Below are positions 35,839-44,559 of a stretch of DNA of 64,000 nucleotides, piece after piece. The notes under the pieces were generated by a model. It was not told the DNA's origin, made no database searches, and worked only from the letters and a program-made list of their open reading frames with translations. Both the position numbers and the translations under genes were made by a program. Positions within the stretch are counted from its first letter, which is position 1; the number at the start of each line of letters is the position of its first letter. This DNA comes from Shinella zoogloeoides (GTDB taxonomy: Bacteria > Pseudomonadota > Alphaproteobacteria > Rhizobiales > Rhizobiaceae): assembly GCF_033705735.1 (NCBI RefSeq), contig NZ_CP131130.1:1739001-1803000 (forward strand), given 5' to 3'.

Positions 35839-36360
35839 TCAGGCGGTTTTCCGGCGCCGCCAGGTGACGAAGCGCATGGCGTGGCTGTCCTTCTCGCCCT
35901 GCGGGATGGGCTCCTCGACGACCTTGTCGAAAAGGCCGGGGTCGATATCCGGAAACCGCGTGTCGCCCTCGACCTCCGCCTCGACATACGTCACGTGGAG
36001 GATATCGGCGCGGTCGAAGACCTGCGCATAGATTTGCCCGCCGCCGATGACGCAGATCTCGTCGACGCCGAGCGCCTCGGCCGCGCGGCCCGCCGCCGCC
36101 AGTCCCTCGTCGAGCGAGGCGACCACCTCCGCGCCGGGCGCGGAAAAGGCCCTGTCGCGGGTGATGACGATATTCGGGCGCCCCGGCAGCGGCCGGCCGA
36201 TCGAATCCCAGGTCCTGCGCCCCATCAGCACCGGCTTGCCGAGGGTCAGCGCCTTGAAGCGCTTGAGATCGGAAGGCAGCCGCCACGGCAGGTCGCCGTC
36301 GCGACCGATCACGCCGTTTCTCGCAACGGCCACGACGAGAACGATCCTGGCTTCACTCAT
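35839..36360 (-). CDS. folA: Dihydrofolate reductase
   Basis: Reduces dihydrofolate to tetrahydrofolate with NADPH, regenerating the cofactor oxidised by ThyA; target of trimethoprim. 173 residues. VAVARNGVIGRDGDLPWRLPSDLKRFKALT carries the active-site Asp31; then LMGRRTWDSIGRPLPGRPNIVITR and the NADPH loop IGGGQIYAQVFDRAD. The start ATG of MSEARIVL follows AGGAGAG. 22 bases downstream of thyA, the classic thyA-folA pair. Confidence 0.96.
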   Translation of the reverse strand: MSEARIVLVVAVARNGVIGRDGDLPWRLPSDLKRFKALTLGKPVLMGRRTWDSIGRPLPGRPNIVITRDRAFSAPGAEVVASLDEGLAAAGRAAEALGVDEICVIGGGQIYAQVFDRADILHVTYVEAEVEGDTRFPDIDPGLFDKVVEEPIPQGEKDSHAMRFVTWRRRKTA

Positions 36361-36382
36361 GCGGCTCGGGCTCTCCTGGAAA

Positions 36383-37177
36383 TCAGACGGCAATGGGTGC
36401 CTTGATATTTGAATCGGCTTCGTAGCCGATCAGGGTGAAGTCCTCGAATTTGAAGGAGAAAAGGTCCTTCACATCGGGATTGATCTTCATGAAGGGCAAG
36501 GGCTTCGGCCGGCGCTTCATCTGCTCGCGCACCTGCTCGAAATGGTTGGAATAGATATGGGCATCGCCCAGCGTGTGCACGAAGTCGCCCGGCTGCAGCC
36601 CGCTCACCTGCGCCACCATCATGGTGAGGAGCGCGTAAGAAGCAATATTGAATGGCACGCCGAGGAAGATGTCGGCGGAGCGCTGGTAGAGCTGGCAGGA
36701 GAGCTTGCCGTCCGACACGTAGAACTGGAAGAGGCAATGGCAGGGCGGCAGCGCCATATCATCGACGAGCGCCGGATTCCAGGCCGAGACGATATGCCGG
36801 CGGGAATTCGGATTGTTGCGGATGCTGTCGAGGACGGCGACGATCTGGTCGAGATGCCGGCCGTCATGGGTCGGCCAGGAGCGCCACTGGTAGCCGTAGA
36901 CCGGGCCGAGGTCGCCGTTGTCGTCGGCCCATTCGTCCCAGATGGTGACGCCGTTGTCGCGCAGATAGGCGATGTTCGTGTCGCCCTTCAGGAACCACAG
37001 CAGCTCGTGGATGATGGAGCGCAGGTGCAGCTTCTTGGTGGTCAGCACCGGGAAACCTTCGGAAAGGTCGAAGCGCATCTGGTGGCCGAAGACGCCGCGC
37101 GTGCCGGTGCCGGTCCGGTCACCCCGGTCGGTGCCGTTTTCCATCACATGGGCGAGAAGGTCGAGATACTGCTGCAT
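36383..37177 (-). CDS. thyA: Thymidylate synthase
   Basis: Methylates dUMP to dTMP using methylenetetrahydrofolate. 264 residues, the common bacterial length. [29 protein letters not shown] at the N-terminus, the nucleophile Cys146 in [46 protein letters not shown], and the C-terminal APIAV. ATG start. First gene of the thyA-folA pair. Confidence 0.98.
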   Translation of the reverse strand: MQQYLDLLAHVMENGTDRGDRTGTGTRGVFGHQMRFDLSEGFPVLTTKKLHLRSIIHELLWFLKGDTNIAYLRDNGVTIWDEWADDNGDLGPVYGYQWRSWPTHDGRHLDQIVAVLDSIRNNPNSRRHIVSAWNPALVDDMALPPCHCLFQFYVSDGKLSCQLYQRSADIFLGVPFNIASYALLTMMVAQVSGLQPGDFVHTLGDAHIYSNHFEQVREQMKRRPKPLPFMKINPDVKDLFSFKFEDFTLIGYEADSNIKAPIAV

Positions 37178-37264
37178 GGTCGCCGCCGATTCGTTGTCCA
37201 GCGTTCGATACTAGAGCCGAAGCGGCGGCGGCCAAAGGGCGAAATGGGATTTTCCCGGCTTTCC

Positions 37265-37576
37265 TCAGGCGAGCGCGCCGAGCTGTCCGAGTTCCTTGGC
37301 GGTGAGATAGTAGAAGGTCACGCGCGACTTGGAGCGGTCGTCGGCCATCGCCTTGCAGACGGCCTCGACGGCCTTGTCGGCGGCGTCGCCCGTGATGCCG
37401 AGCTTCTTGCCACACCACTTTTCCTTTACGCGGTTGAGTTCTTCGGGGTCGGAGCAGGAGACGAGCGAGGAGTCGCGGTTGCGCAGGGCGATGCCCAGAT
37501 GGCTCACGATCTTCTTGACGATGGCCTCGTCGGCACCGCTGTCATACTTGCGGACATCTGCGAGATAGTCGGTCAT
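37265..37576 (-). CDS. DUF2853 family protein
   Basis: 103-residue soluble alpha-helical protein, MTDYLADVRKYDSGADEAIVKKIVSHLGIAL..., with LNRVKEKWCGKKLGIT and a C-terminal SRVTFYYLTAKELGQLGAL. The pattern matches the small DUF2853 family of alphaproteobacteria and some bacteroidetes; no function is known to me. ATG start with GAGGAGACACC upstream, a strong ribosome site. Confidence 0.82.
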   Translation of the reverse strand: MTDYLADVRKYDSGADEAIVKKIVSHLGIALRNRDSSLVSCSDPEELNRVKEKWCGKKLGITGDAADKAVEAVCKAMADDRSKSRVTFYYLTAKELGQLGALA

Positions 37577-37746
37577 GGTGTCTCCTCTACGATCATTCGG
37601 CTGCCGCCGTCATGGGGGTCCCGCCGCATGCCCATGTTTTTCAACGCATGGCGGCAAGTCAAGCGCTAATGAACGCCTGCCCGACCGCGGGGCAAAATCT
37701 CTGTCACAAAGCCCTTTTCTTGCGCGCCCGGAATGCCTATATGTGA

Positions 37747-38076
37747 AGTGCTGCTTCGGCAGCTATGGCAATAAACGGGCGGTGTAATAAACCCATTGGA
37801 CCCGGGGGCGGTACCCGGCGCCTCCACCAAAAACCGGTCGATTTCGACGGACCGGCTTTTGATGGGGGCGAAATAGGATCGACAAGGGCGTAAAGATCGA
37901 CTTTTTGCTCGGCATTGTACCACCGTTATCGGGCTAAACTTGTAGTTGCAAACGACAACTATGCGGAAGCTCGTCTCGCTGCCTAATGGCGGTGTGACAC
38001 TTCACTCAAAGTCCTGACGGGTCGCACCGGCAGGCGGGGTCCGAAGGCACCTGGCAACAGAAGCCTTCACCTTCTC
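37747..38076 (+). ncRNA. ssrA: Two-piece (permuted) transfer-messenger RNA
   Basis: Rescues stalled ribosomes and tags their products. The alphaproteobacterial permuted form is clear. The acceptor piece comes first and ends CGCCTCC-A-CCA at 37829. An excised hairpin spacer follows (37830-37863). The coding piece then begins GGGGGCG at 37864, which pairs with CGCCTCC to form the acceptor stem. The tag frame at 37948-37986 encodes ANDNYAEARLAA and stop (resume codon GCA). Outer ends are approximate. A CTATAT promoter box lies at 37738-37743. It directly precedes sspB. Confidence 0.93.
37948..37986 (+). other. tmRNA tag reading frame
   Basis: Encodes the proteolysis tag ANDNYAEARLAA followed by TAA. 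The C-terminal LAA is the ClpX recognition end, and the upstream part AANDxY-like is what SspB grips. It has no ATG because translation resumes here after the transfer-RNA-like step. Confidence 0.95.
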
Positions 38077-38181
38077 CAATCCCTTGAAATGGTCTATAGC
38101 TGTGCCAGATGACTCGTGCCGGAAGGCATGAAGCAAACGAAGAATGCCCGAATACAAGGGCAGGAAGAAAGACAGGAACGG

Positions 38182-38700
38182 ATGGCGCAAGACCACATTC
38201 GCTACGACATTCTCGCCCAGGACGCGCTGCGCAGCGTCATTCGCAAGGTTCTGTCCGAAGTTGCGGTCACGGGCCATTTGCCCGGTGAGCACCATTTCTT
38301 CATCACCTTCCTGACCAACGCCCCCGGCGTGCGCATCTCGCAGCACCTCAAGGCGAAATATGCCGAGCAGATGACCATCGTCATCCAGCACCAGTTCTGG
38401 GACCTCAAGGTCACCGAGAGCCTGTTCGAGATCGGCCTCTCCTTCTCCGATACGCCGGAAAAGCTCGTCATCCCCTTCAATGCGATCCGCGGCTTCTACG
38501 ATCCGTCCGTCAGCTTCGAACTGGAGTTCGACGTGCCGGCGGTCGAGGAGGAGGAGGATCATTCCGCAGAGGTGACGGCCTATCCCGCCGCGCCGGAAAA
38601 GGCCGAGGATGCCGCCGAAGAGCCGGCGCCCCCGACCGGCGGCGGCGACAACAAGGGCGGCTCGGTCGTCTCGCTCGATTCCTTCCGCAAGAAGAACTGA
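38182..38700 (+). CDS. sspB: SspB (alpha type), ClpXP specificity adaptor
   Basis: Tethers ssrA-tagged substrates to ClpX. About 172 residues: a folded domain (MAQDHIRYDILAQDALRSVIRKVL to GFYDPSVSFELEF), a Glu/Ala/Pro-rich flexible linker of about 40 residues, and the short C-terminal SVVSLDSFRKKN that docks on the ClpX N-domain. ATG chosen at MAQDHIRYD; the extra upstream residues lack homology. Its gene directly follows ssrA, so tag and adaptor sit side by side. Confidence 0.92.
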   Translation: MAQDHIRYDILAQDALRSVIRKVLSEVAVTGHLPGEHHFFITFLTNAPGVRISQHLKAKYAEQMTIVIQHQFWDLKVTESLFEIGLSFSDTPEKLVIPFNAIRGFYDPSVSFELEFDVPAVEEEEDHSAEVTAYPAAPEKAEDAAEEPAPPTGGGDNKGGSVVSLDSFRKKN

Positions 38701-38709
38701 GCCCTTCCG

Positions 38710-38919
38710 ATGAGCGGCGACGTCGTCAATCTCCGCCAGTTCCGCAAGCAGAAGGCGCACTCCGACAAGGAGAAGCAGGCCGAGCAGAACCGCATCGCCT
38801 TCGGCCGCACGAAGGCGGAGAAATCCCTGACCCGCGCGCTGAACGAAAAGGCGGAAAAGACGCTGGACCAGGGCCGCCTCAAGCGGCCCGGCGATGCCCC
38901 GGATGGCGAAAAAGGCTGA
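38710..38919 (+). CDS. DUF4169 family protein
   Basis: 69 residues, highly charged and helical: MSGDVVNLRQFRKQKAHSDKEKQAEQNRIAFGRTKAEK. It has the conserved VNLRxFRKxK opening of DUF4169. Nine bases after sspB, so co-transcribed. Its basic helical make-up suggests nucleic-acid or protein binding, but no function is known to me. Interestingly its N-terminus (VVNLRQFRKQK) echoes the SspB C-terminal VVSLDSFRKKN. Confidence 0.85.
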   Translation: MSGDVVNLRQFRKQKAHSDKEKQAEQNRIAFGRTKAEKSLTRALNEKAEKTLDQGRLKRPGDAPDGEKG

Positions 38920-38988
38920 CATCCCAGCACCTTGCCGGCATCCCCGGAATCGATCCGCCAACGGCCTGAATCATCCTGTGAGGACGGC

Positions 38989-39219
38989 ATGATCCGCAAA
39001 TATTCCACCACGCTGCATGGCCACCGCACGAGCTTCTCGCTCGAACCGGCATTCCATGACGAGCTGAAACGCATCGCGGACGCGCGCGCCATGCCGCTGG
39101 CGGCCCTCCTGCGGGAGATCGACGATGCGCGCGGTGTCGAGGGCAACCTGTCCTCGGCGCTGCGTCTCTTCGTCCTGCAATGGCTGAAGCAGCGGGCGGG
39201 CGACGCCCCGCTCAATTGA
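38989..39219 (+). CDS. Ribbon-helix-helix domain protein
   Basis: 76 residues, IRKYSTTLHGHRTSFSLEPAFHDELKRIADARAMPLAALLREIDDARG, the RHH_4-type fold: a basic beta strand followed by two helices, typically a dimeric DNA binder. ATG follows GAGGACGGC. Third gene of sspB-DUF4169-RHH. It overlaps the end of the AsmA gene by 8 bases, convergently. Targets unknown. Confidence 0.85.
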   Translation: MIRKYSTTLHGHRTSFSLEPAFHDELKRIADARAMPLAALLREIDDARGVEGNLSSALRLFVLQWLKQRAGDAPLN

Positions 39220-42200
39220 CGCCGGGCAGCGCGTCGAAATTCAGGCTTTGCCCGTTGCCGACGGGCGGCAACTCGCCGCCGCGCTCGACGCCCTCCTCCG
39301 GCGAGACCGGCAGGCGGCGGCGTGCGGCCTCCTCTTCGGCCTTGCGCGCGTCCTCGGCGGCCTTCTGTTCTGCAAGGCGTCTCGCCTGCTCCTGCGTTTC
39401 CGCCTCGCGGCGCGCATCCTCGGCAGCCTTGCGCTTTGCCTCTTCGGCGGCCTGCGCGGCGCGCTCCTGCTCGGCCCGCGCGCGCGCTTCGGCGCGCAGG
39501 CGCTCTTCCTCCTCCATCCGCAGCCGCGCCGCCTCGGCCTCCGCCGCGCGTGCCTCGGCGCGTGCGCGATAGAGCGCGGCTTCCCGGCGCAGCCGCTGCT
39601 TCTCCAGCACGTTGGCCTGCAATGTCTCCACGCGCCGCCGCTCCGTCTCGAAACGGCGCAGCGACAGGTAATTGGCAAGCGGCTGGACATCGAGCTCGAC
39701 GCCCGGCGCGTCCACAAGGCCGCGATAGCCGAGCGCCACTTCCGGCTCCGCCCCGGCGAGCGCCTCCTCGCCGGCCTTGTAGGTCACGGCGAGCCGGCCG
39801 GTCATGCTCTCATCGGCAAGGTCGATATCCGCATCGCCGGAAAGCGCCGCCTTGCCGTCTTCCGCCGTGACGTTCTGGACGCGCAGCTTGCCGCTGGCGA
39901 TCGCGAAGGGAATGCGCACGGTCCCCAGCGCCGCCTCGCCTTTCAGCACGGCATCCGCGGCAAAGCCGGCGACCCGCTCGGGCGTGACATCGCCTTCGAT
40001 CCGGTCCGCGGCCGAAAGCAGCGAAGGGAACGCCCCGGTATCGATGCCGCGCACGACGAAATCTGCCACCCGCGCCTCGCCCGAACCGCTCGCGCCTTCG
40101 GCCATGGCCTGCACACTCTTGCCGGACGCGTCCACGGCAAGCGTCACATCCGCCTTGCCGCCCGCGATCGCGCCGTCGGGGCTCGCCCAGACGATTTTCG
40201 ACAGATCGGCCCCGGAAAGCGCGGCCCGCGCCTCGAACAACCCGTTCTCCTCGGAATTCGCCACCTTGAGGCGGCCCGAAAGCTTGCCGCCCAGCCAGTC
40301 ACCGGCCATGTCCGTCAGCGTCAGCTCGCCGCCCTTCCAGGCAAGATTGCCCTTGAACCCCTCCACCGCGCCGTAAAGCCCCGGCCAGAATGCGCCGGCC
40401 TCGAGCGCAACGGTAAGGTCCGCATTCTCAAGCAGCGGCCGGCCGAGCGGCGCGGCATTGAGCCCGCCTTCCACGGCATCAGTCACGGGCCCCGCCACGG
40501 CCTCGGCAAGGAAGGCGAAGTCGAGGGTGTCGAATCGAAGGGCGCCGGTTCCGGCAAGCGTAGGAGCCGTCCGGTCGAGCGTCAGCCTGCCGGAAAAGCC
40601 GTTGCGGTCGGCCTCGCCGGCGATATCCGTGATGGCGACGGCTTCAGCGCTGTTGTCGACCGATGCCTGCAAGGTCAGCGGCAGCCCCGCGCCGCCCTGC
40701 GGCAATGCGATGCCGTTCATCATCAGATAGGGCTCGATATCGTCGCTCTTCGCCGAAAGGGTGAGCGCCCCCGTCAGGAAGTCCGCCGCCGAAAGCGCCG
40801 CCGTGCCCCTAGCCGAGATCGATGTCTTGCCGGCATTGAACGCCGCCGAGACCGTCGCCGGCCCCTCCTCCGGCTGCTCGACGCTGAAGGTGACGCTGCC
40901 GTCGGGATCGGCGTCGAAGGGAAGCGGATCGAGGCCCAACTGGCCGGCCAGCACCACGGATTGCGGATTGAAGAGGCTGCCCTCCAGCGCAAAGCCGCGC
41001 CCTTCCAGAAGCTGCGCAAGACCGGACGCCGAGAGCTTGAGATCGACACGCCCGTCATTGACCGGCCCCGCCAGCGCGAAGGTGGCGGGACCACCCTCCT
41101 CCCCGGAAACGGCGGCGCGCAGCGACAGGTTCGCATTGTCGTAGTAGCCGGCATCGGCGACGAAGCGGGTGAGCAGCGGATGGGCCGGCAGGTGGCGCGC
41201 CAGGAGATCGGCGACGGGCTGCATGGCATCCGCCTTGAGCGTCACGTCGAGCCCGGCGCTCGGCTCGGTCAGCGTGCCGCCGAGCGTGCCTTTCGCCGAA
41301 AGCCCAGCTCCCGCGAGCGAGGCGACATCGAAGCGGCTGAGCGTGAGAAGCCCGTCCTTGGCGGACAGCACGGCCTCGACGCCATCGGCCCTTTCGCCGA
41401 AGGCACTTAGATGATCCGCCTTGATATCGAGCGCGATGGAATGGCCGAGCACGGCCGGCAGCGAGGCATCGCCGGCAAAGAGCCCGGCAAGGGCCTGCAG
41501 CGAATCCAGCTCCACCTCGTCGCCGCGCAGTTGCAGCGAAAGCGTCGGGGCCGCGTCGGCGCGGGATTCGCGCTCCAGCCGGCCGGTGAGCGAGGCGCCG
41601 TCCACGGCGATTTCGAGGTTTTCGAAACGCTGCAAATCGTCGTTGAGGTTCACGTCGGCCGAAAAGCCCGCGGTCTTCAGCCTGCGAATTTCCGGATCGA
41701 CGGAACCGGCCAGCCAGGTGGCAAGGCCGGATGGCTGATTGGACGCCACCAGCAGATTGCCGACGAAGCCGCGATTGTTCCGGAGCGTCAGGCGACCCTT
41801 GGCCTCCAGCGCTGTTCGGCCGGGCAATTGCGCATCCGCGCGGTCGATCCGCCAGCTATTGCCGTCCGGCTTCACATCGAGGCGGATCTCGCGCACCGTC
41901 GTATCTCCAACGACCACGGCGGGCAGGAACAGGCTCGCCCGCCCCGGCACCTGCGGAATGGGGATATCGGCGGCGATCGCCAGCAGCGCCTGGAGCCGCT
42001 GGCGGGCGGAGACCTGCGGGTTGCGGCCGGTCTTGCCGCCCTCTCCCTTGTTGCCGATGCGGCTGACGTCGATCTGCTGGCCGTCGGCGATCAGCAGGAA
42101 TTCCGGCGCACGACCCGTATCGAGCGTCGCCTCGCCGGTCACCACATAGGGATCGTCCTGCGGTCCGGCCTCCAGCCGGTATTCGGGAACGCGGATGCGC

Positions 42201-43000
42201 TCGTTGGAAAGCTCGAATTTTCCGGCGACGCGGATCGGATCGGCCGTCGCCTCGCCCTTGGGACGGGGCTTTTCCGCAAGCGTGAAGCCGCCCTGGTATT
42301 GCGGCCGGAAGTCCACCACCTTCAGCACGCCGTCGAGATCGGCGCTGAAGGACAGCCGGTCCGGCACGATACGGGCGCGCATCGAGAGCTCGCCATTCTC
42401 CACCTGCCCGCTCGCGAGTTGGAAGGCGCCGGTCTCTCCGTCGAGCGCCGCACGCCCGTCGATGCGCCACGGCCCGCCGAGCGACTTGGCCGAAACCTGC
42501 GCGTCGAGGCCGGTGACGTGGCGCGTGCGGCCGGTCTGCTCGTCGACAAACTCGATCTCGCCGCCGGTGATCGCAACGTTTTCGAGGATGACCGTCTTGG
42601 CGGGAATGTCGGATTTCAGGCCGCGCGCCCAGTCGAGCGTACCATCGGAAAACAGCTTGACGCGCGCCTTCGGCTCCTCGATGCGCATGTCGAAGATCAG
42701 CGCCTCGCCGGAAAGGAACGGCGCAAGCTCCGCATCCATGGAAAAACGCGCGACCTCCACCAGCGGCTTGCCGTCCTCCGGCGCGCCGACGCGCACGTCG
42801 CTCAGCGTGACGGAGGGAAACGGCAGCAGCCGCGCATCGACGCTGCCATGCACGGTGACGGGACGCCCCATGATGCGGCTCGCTTCGCGCTCGAAATCCT
42901 GCCGGAAGCTGGTCCAGTCGACGAAGAGCGGGGCAAGCAGCGCCGCGAACAGCGCCACGACCACCACGCCGCCGACAAAGAGCCCGATCCTAGAAAGCAC
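39212..43000 (-). CDS. AsmA family outer-envelope protein, very long
   Basis: 1262 residues. An N-terminal membrane anchor (about 5-28, GLFVGGVVVVALFAALLAPLFV) is followed by the AsmA N-terminal domain (DWTSFRQDFEREASRIMGRPVTVHGSVDARLLPFPSVTLSDVRVG) and a very long run of repeating beta-groove sequence, as in the bridge-like AsmA/TamB/YhdP lipid-transfer proteins. It ends in a unit starting LRVQNVTAEDGKAALSGDADIDL. The last 140 residues are a continuous Glu/Arg/Ala helix (RRFETERRRVETLQ onward), probably a coiled coil, then a short disordered tail. Likely spans the periplasm and moves phospholipid or assembles outer-membrane parts. GTG start with GAGG upstream. Confidence 0.88.
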   Translation of the reverse strand: MLSRIGLFVGGVVVVALFAALLAPLFVDWTSFRQDFEREASRIMGRPVTVHGSVDARLLPFPSVTLSDVRVGAPEDGKPLVEVARFSMDAELAPFLSGEALIFDMRIEEPKARVKLFSDGTLDWARGLKSDIPAKTVILENVAITGGEIEFVDEQTGRTRHVTGLDAQVSAKSLGGPWRIDGRAALDGETGAFQLASGQVENGELSMRARIVPDRLSFSADLDGVLKVVDFRPQYQGGFTLAEKPRPKGEATADPIRVAGKFELSNERIRVPEYRLEAGPQDDPYVVTGEATLDTGRAPEFLLIADGQQIDVSRIGNKGEGGKTGRNPQVSARQRLQALLAIAADIPIPQVPGRASLFLPAVVVGDTTVREIRLDVKPDGNSWRIDRADAQLPGRTALEAKGRLTLRNNRGFVGNLLVASNQPSGLATWLAGSVDPEIRRLKTAGFSADVNLNDDLQRFENLEIAVDGASLTGRLERESRADAAPTLSLQLRGDEVELDSLQALAGLFAGDASLPAVLGHSIALDIKADHLSAFGERADGVEAVLSAKDGLLTLSRFDVASLAGAGLSAKGTLGGTLTEPSAGLDVTLKADAMQPVADLLARHLPAHPLLTRFVADAGYYDNANLSLRAAVSGEEGGPATFALAGPVNDGRVDLKLSASGLAQLLEGRGFALEGSLFNPQSVVLAGQLGLDPLPFDADPDGSVTFSVEQPEEGPATVSAAFNAGKTSISARGTAALSAADFLTGALTLSAKSDDIEPYLMMNGIALPQGGAGLPLTLQASVDNSAEAVAITDIAGEADRNGFSGRLTLDRTAPTLAGTGALRFDTLDFAFLAEAVAGPVTDAVEGGLNAAPLGRPLLENADLTVALEAGAFWPGLYGAVEGFKGNLAWKGGELTLTDMAGDWLGGKLSGRLKVANSEENGLFEARAALSGADLSKIVWASPDGAIAGGKADVTLAVDASGKSVQAMAEGASGSGEARVADFVVRGIDTGAFPSLLSAADRIEGDVTPERVAGFAADAVLKGEAALGTVRIPFAIASGKLRVQNVTAEDGKAALSGDADIDLADESMTGRLAVTYKAGEEALAGAEPEVALGYRGLVDAPGVELDVQPLANYLSLRRFETERRRVETLQANVLEKQRLRREAALYRARAEARAAEAEAARLRMEEEERLRAEARARAEQERAAQAAEEAKRKAAEDARREAETQEQARRLAEQKAAEDARKAEEEAARRRLPVSPEEGVERGGELPPVGNGQSLNFDALPGVN

Positions 43001-43042
43001 GCCGCATGCCTCGAATTCCGTTCAATCGCTTCACGATAACGT

Positions 43043-44464
43043 CTAATTCTCCGGCAGGGTCGAAAAAATCTTGCCGGGGTTGAGAATGTTGTCGGGGTCG
43101 AGCGCCTGCTTGATCTGCCGCATCAGATGCACCGCGCCGCCGAGCTCGCCCGGCAGGAAGGCCTGCTTGCCCTGCCCAATGCCGTGTTCGCCCGTGCAGG
43201 TGCCGTCCATGGCGAGCGCGCGCGCATTGAGCCGGGTGACGAAGGCCTCGACCCCGGCGATCTGCGCCGCGTCCTTGTCGTCGAAGATCAGGCTGACATG
43301 GAAATTGCCGTCGCCGGCATGGCCGACGATGGGCGCCAGCAGGCCGTGTTCCTCGATGTCCCGTTCCGTCTCGGCCACGCAATCGGCCAGCCGGGAGATC
43401 GGCACGCAGACATCCGTCGCGATGGCGGCATAGCCGGGATGCAGCGCCTTGGACGCCCAGTAGACATTGTGCCGCGCCTTCCAGAGCCTGGCGCGCTCCT
43501 CCGCGTCCGCCGTCCACTGGAACGCGCCGCCGCCGCATTCGGCCGCAATGGCGCCGAACTCCTCCGATTGCAGCCGGACATTTTCCTCATTGCCGTGGAA
43601 TTCGAGGAAGAGCGTCGGCTGCTCCGGCAGGGCGAGGCCCGAATAGGCGTTGCACGCCTTGATCTGCAGCGTGTTGAGCAGCTCGATGCGCGCGACGGGA
43701 ATGCCGAGCTGGATCGTCATGATCACCGCATTGCAGGCGTCCTTCAATGTCGGAAAGCCGCAGATGCCGCCGGCGATCACCGCGGGAATGCCCTGGAGGC
43801 GCAGCGTGACCGAGGTCAGGACGCCGAGCGTTCCCTCCGCGCCGACGAAGAGGCGGGTGAGATCGTAGCCGGCCGAGGACTTCCTGGCACGGCGGGCGGT
43901 GCGGATCTCCTCGCCCGTCGCCGTCACGGCGGTCACGGCAAGCACATTGTCCTTCATCGTGCCGTAGCGCACCGCATTGGTGCCGGAGGCGCGCGTCGAG
44001 GTCATGCCACCGATCGAGGCATTGGCGCCGGGATCGATGGGGAAGAAAAGGCCGGTGTCGCGCAAATAGAGGTTCAGCTCCTCGCGGGTGATGCCGGGCT
44101 CGACCGTGCAGTCGAGGTCCTCGGCATTGACCTCAAGCACACGCTTCATGTTACTGAAATCGATGGAGATGCCGCCCTCGGGCGCATTCACCTGCCCCTC
44201 CAGCGAGGAGCCCGTGCCGAAGGGAACGACCGGCACCTTGAGTTCGGCGCAAAGGCCGACGACCGCCTTCACCTCCTCGGCATTCTCCACGAAGACGACC
44301 CCGTCGGGAAGTTGGGCGGGAATATAGGTGGTGGTATGCGCGTGCTGGGCGCGCATCGCCTCGCCCGTCTGCAATCGCGGCCCGAAGCGCTCCGCAAGGC
44401 GCGCCAGCGCCTCGGCAATGCCAGCCTCGTTGCGCGCCCCGGTCCTGATATCCGCCAATGCCAT
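43043..44464 (-). CDS. FAD-linked D-lactate/2-hydroxyacid dehydrogenase
   Basis: 473 residues, GlcD/Dld-like flavoprotein oxidising D-lactate or a related D-2-hydroxyacid and passing electrons to cytochrome or quinone. The FAD_binding_4 domain shows VVPFGTGSSLEGQVNAPEGGISIDFSNM, GANASIGGMTSTRASGTNAVRYGTM and LFVGAEGTLGVLTSVTLRL. The FAD-oxidase C-terminal domain has PIVGHAGDGNFHVSL and GEHGIGQGKQAFL. No membrane anchor and no GlcE/GlcF partner genes, which favours a stand-alone D-lactate dehydrogenase over glycolate oxidase. ATG start; 40 bases upstream of the AsmA gene on the same strand. Confidence 0.88.
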   Translation of the reverse strand: MALADIRTGARNEAGIAEALARLAERFGPRLQTGEAMRAQHAHTTTYIPAQLPDGVVFVENAEEVKAVVGLCAELKVPVVPFGTGSSLEGQVNAPEGGISIDFSNMKRVLEVNAEDLDCTVEPGITREELNLYLRDTGLFFPIDPGANASIGGMTSTRASGTNAVRYGTMKDNVLAVTAVTATGEEIRTARRARKSSAGYDLTRLFVGAEGTLGVLTSVTLRLQGIPAVIAGGICGFPTLKDACNAVIMTIQLGIPVARIELLNTLQIKACNAYSGLALPEQPTLFLEFHGNEENVRLQSEEFGAIAAECGGGAFQWTADAEERARLWKARHNVYWASKALHPGYAAIATDVCVPISRLADCVAETERDIEEHGLLAPIVGHAGDGNFHVSLIFDDKDAAQIAGVEAFVTRLNARALAMDGTCTGEHGIGQGKQAFLPGELGGAVHLMRQIKQALDPDNILNPGKIFSTLPEN

Positions 44465-44559
44465 CGTAACGTCCTCACATTCGTGGGGATTTACTCAGCA
44501 AATTGCCGCCCGGCTGTCCAGCCGCAATATCGGCTTGTCGCCACCTTTGCCGGCGGCGA

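Noticed and set aside
39248..43039. Long plus-strand open frames opposite the AsmA gene
   Set aside because: Low-complexity Arg/Gly/Ala translations with no start signals; shadows of a clearly coding minus strand.
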